Assembly: GCA_037447655.1 (NCBI GenBank)
Contig: JBBHKE010000731.1
Span: 62,001 to 126,000, forward strand
DNA length: 64,000 nucleotides
DNA from: Zygnema cylindricum
Lineage: Eukaryota > Streptophyta > Zygnematophyceae > Zygnematales > Zygnemataceae
Direction of reading: 5' to 3'
Shown: one piece after another, positions 62,096 through 64,000 of the stretch
Numbering within the stretch: the first letter of the stretch is position 1
Layout: each line of letters starts with the position of its first letter
Program-made: the position numbers and the translations under genes
The notes under the pieces: generated by a model
Database searches by the model: none
What the model saw: only the letters and a program-made list of their open reading frames with translations
Told to the model about the DNA's origin: nothing

Positions 62096-63768
62096 TGTTA
62101 TGGGCCCACCCTCTAGAGTGCCCATATTTTATGAAACTGGCTTTATATAATGGGAAAGTATGATGATAAGAGCTCTATGTGAGAAAATATTTTGGGGGAT
62201 AGTTAGTGGAGGAGTGAGACGTCTATCCAGCCTAGATATCTATCAAGGGTTTGCAGGGACCAGGTTTACCAAAATGGCTTATCCATCCACACCTTACGAA
62301 AATGAGGAAGGGGAGAGCATTTTGTTGGACAAAGGGAAAGAAAAGGAGACAATCACAACGATCGCAACACATATAGAAACCGGATCGGCTTTCTTGTAAT
62401 CTGTTTCGAGGAACGAGGATAGTGATATTGATACATGGGATTACACTAACATGGCGGCATAACACTTCATACTCCGTCATCGTACTCAAACACTTGCATC
62501 TCCTCATTTACAGAAAGAAAATGCATCCAATCTATGGGTGGCTCTCATAAAGATGCAACGAAGTGGTAAAATTCAGCAACAACAGTTTGGTGATCAGAAA
62601 ATAGATGCATATGTATACAAGGGGGGGAAGATGTTGGATTTTTGTGATGAGCTCACAATTTTCATGGAGCTAAAGAGTGCTGGAAAAGTAGAAACTGAAA
62701 AGGAAAAGGTTAACTGCTTGATCATGAAGTTACCCGATGACTACGATAACATAGTCAACCGTGTGTACGATTTGTAGGACTCTAGGTGGATTTGGAATTT
62801 TGTGGTAGAAATGATTCTCGTTCTAGAGAATACAATAGAGATCAGGAGGGGAAGAAAGAATGGACAAGCTTTGGAAACTGAGATCGATTAAACGAACAAG
62901 GATCCCAAAAAGCAAGTTGGAAACTATAAAGGAGGAGGACAAAAAAATCAGTTCGATGAGTCGGGACCGAGAGCTCCCAACGGGTTGCGTCATTTTTGCA
63001 AGAAACTAGGGCACTATATGGCTGAGTGCTCTAAGCTAAATGAACTTTGGTTAAACGAGGGGTGGATCGTTGGATCTCCGAGAGGAAAAAAAAAGGCCCT
63101 TGTGACGCAGGTACTTGAGGAGGAATCCGAGGACGAGGACGATGAGCTGTTGTTGGATGAGGAGTAAGAGGGAAATACTGAGGCCGAAATTCCATGGAAG
63201 CAAAAATATGCTTTTGGTGGATTGAATGGTGAAAAAGGTTGGATAGTGGACTCAGGTGCCTCCATGCACATATGTAAGAACAAACACATGTTCACAAAAA
63301 TGAAAAAGATTCCCACTGTAGAGATAGAGTATGGGGATGGGAGGATAGTCACTATTTTTTTTGTAGGATCGGTAGATATAAAAGTGTTAGTGGAAGAAAA
63401 GACATCCATTGTTATATTCTCAAATGTGATGTTTATTCCGGAGTTGAACAAAAACCTCATCTCTACTTATGTGTTAGATGATAAGGGTTTTGGCACTATC
63501 ACTAGGAAAGGAGTTTTTAGTGCTAGTTTTGAAGAAGAAATTAAGAAATTTATTTCACTGCAGAAAAAGGAAGGCAAAGGATGTTTAGGCTGATTTTAAG
63601 CAATGAAAAGAAAAACTTTACTATGTTGGTGTTCATGATATAATGTTGTGGCATAAGAGGCTTAGGCATGTAAATTATATAAGTTAAAAGAGATGAAAAA
63701 GATAGGGGTAGTGGAAGGGATTCATTTTGATGTGAATGAGAATCTAAGTGATTGTGGTGGATGTGCTC
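62096..63768 (+). pseudogene. Element G gag-protease and partial integrase
   Basis: Gag start VMGPPSRVPIFYETGFI-like at 62098. 62160-62399 and 62538-62777 (QQQFGDQKIDAYVYKGGKML; VNCLIMKLPDDYDNIVNRVY) cover the capsid. A knuckle with the first Cys lost (RHFCKKLGHYMAEC) is at 62985. 63222-63593 gives GWIVDSGASMHICKNKHMFT, VEIEYGDGRIVTIFFVGSVD and IPELNKNLISTYVLDDKGFG. Integrase begins (ILWHKRLRH-like; SDCGGCA) and stops at 63768, where the 3' LTR starts. The rest of integrase and all RT-RNase H are deleted. Confidence 0.86.
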
Positions 63769-64000
63769 TGTAGAAATTAATGGGTATTTAGTATTTTATA
63801 GGTCTAAAATTGAATGCATAAAATAGGTTGTTGGCTGCCTGTGTTATCCAGAGATAGATCTAGAGAGAGACCATCATATGTTTTAGTAGATTTACTAAAA
63901 GGGTACTTGACAGACCCATGATTTGATCTTGGTACCTATCGCCTGTCAAGCTAGCCGGTACCGGTTAGCTTTATCATACAAGTCTAGGATCGGTGTTGAG
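63769..64000 (+). repeat. 3' LTR of element G, running off the window
   Basis: It starts TGTAGAAATTAATGGGTATT directly after integrase codons, without the polypurine tract. The following sequence parallels LTR B (TTTACTAAAAGGGTACTTGA, GATTTGATCTTGGTACC). Confidence 0.8.
63905..63990 (-). other. tRNA-like module in element G 3' LTR (antisense)
   Basis: Minus strand: TATGATAAAGCTAACCGGTA followed by GATAGGTACCAAGATCAAAT. Its order and orientation are as in the other family-1 LTRs. Confidence 0.45.

Overview
This is nuclear DNA of a land plant. Both host genes have GT/AG introns and belong to plant families: an R2R3-MYB transcription factor and a DHHC protein S-acyltransferase. The rest is mostly decayed Ty1/copia LTR retrotransposons and small terminal-inverted-repeat (TIR) elements. 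I cannot name the species. The heavy nesting and long introns suit a repeat-rich plant genome, and I see nothing bacterial, organellar or viral. A run of ten Ns (47955-47964) marks an assembly gap.

Layout. 1-5500: dispersed repeats (here called R1), a decayed minus-strand copia fragment (1740-3247), a short plus-strand copia fragment (3770-3957) and a TIR element with 27-bp perfect ends (4563-5107). 6116-8712: the MYB gene, five coding exons, 528 residues. 10490-25285: copia family 1. Element A (minus, 11650-17426) keeps an uninterrupted RT-RNase H frame. Element H is a minus-strand gag-protease remnant split by a 1,474-bp solo LTR of another type (17605-19078). Element B (plus, 19470-25285) follows. 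25286-28020: family-2 and other copia debris. 28770-29405: a second R1 copy, just upstream of the S-acyltransferase gene (29667-37058, six coding exons, 426 residues). Its introns hold a CT microsatellite, two related MITEs and a long pyrimidine-rich tract. 37059-42929: largely featureless, with a degenerate minisatellite and one TIR-element end. 42930-46160: family-2 copia remnants. 47502-47954: a PIF/Harbinger-like transposase fragment ending at the gap. 48240-64000: family-1 elements C, D, E, F and G, nested, inverted and internally deleted.

The two genes share no visible operon-like logic. The MYB is a predicted nuclear regulator and the S-acyltransferase a predicted four-pass membrane enzyme. 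The most unusual signals are in the mobile DNA. (1) The LTRs of family 1 carry, always antisense to the element, a tRNA-like module with A-box/B-box-like motifs; nine copies are visible, one with a 15-base match to a tRNA-Arg D-arm. (2) The solo LTR contains hairpins whose arms differ but stay complementary around a near-constant ACAG loop. (3) A 697-bp block that looks identical by eye occurs twice, 5,419 bp apart, and ends in the middle of an LTR.
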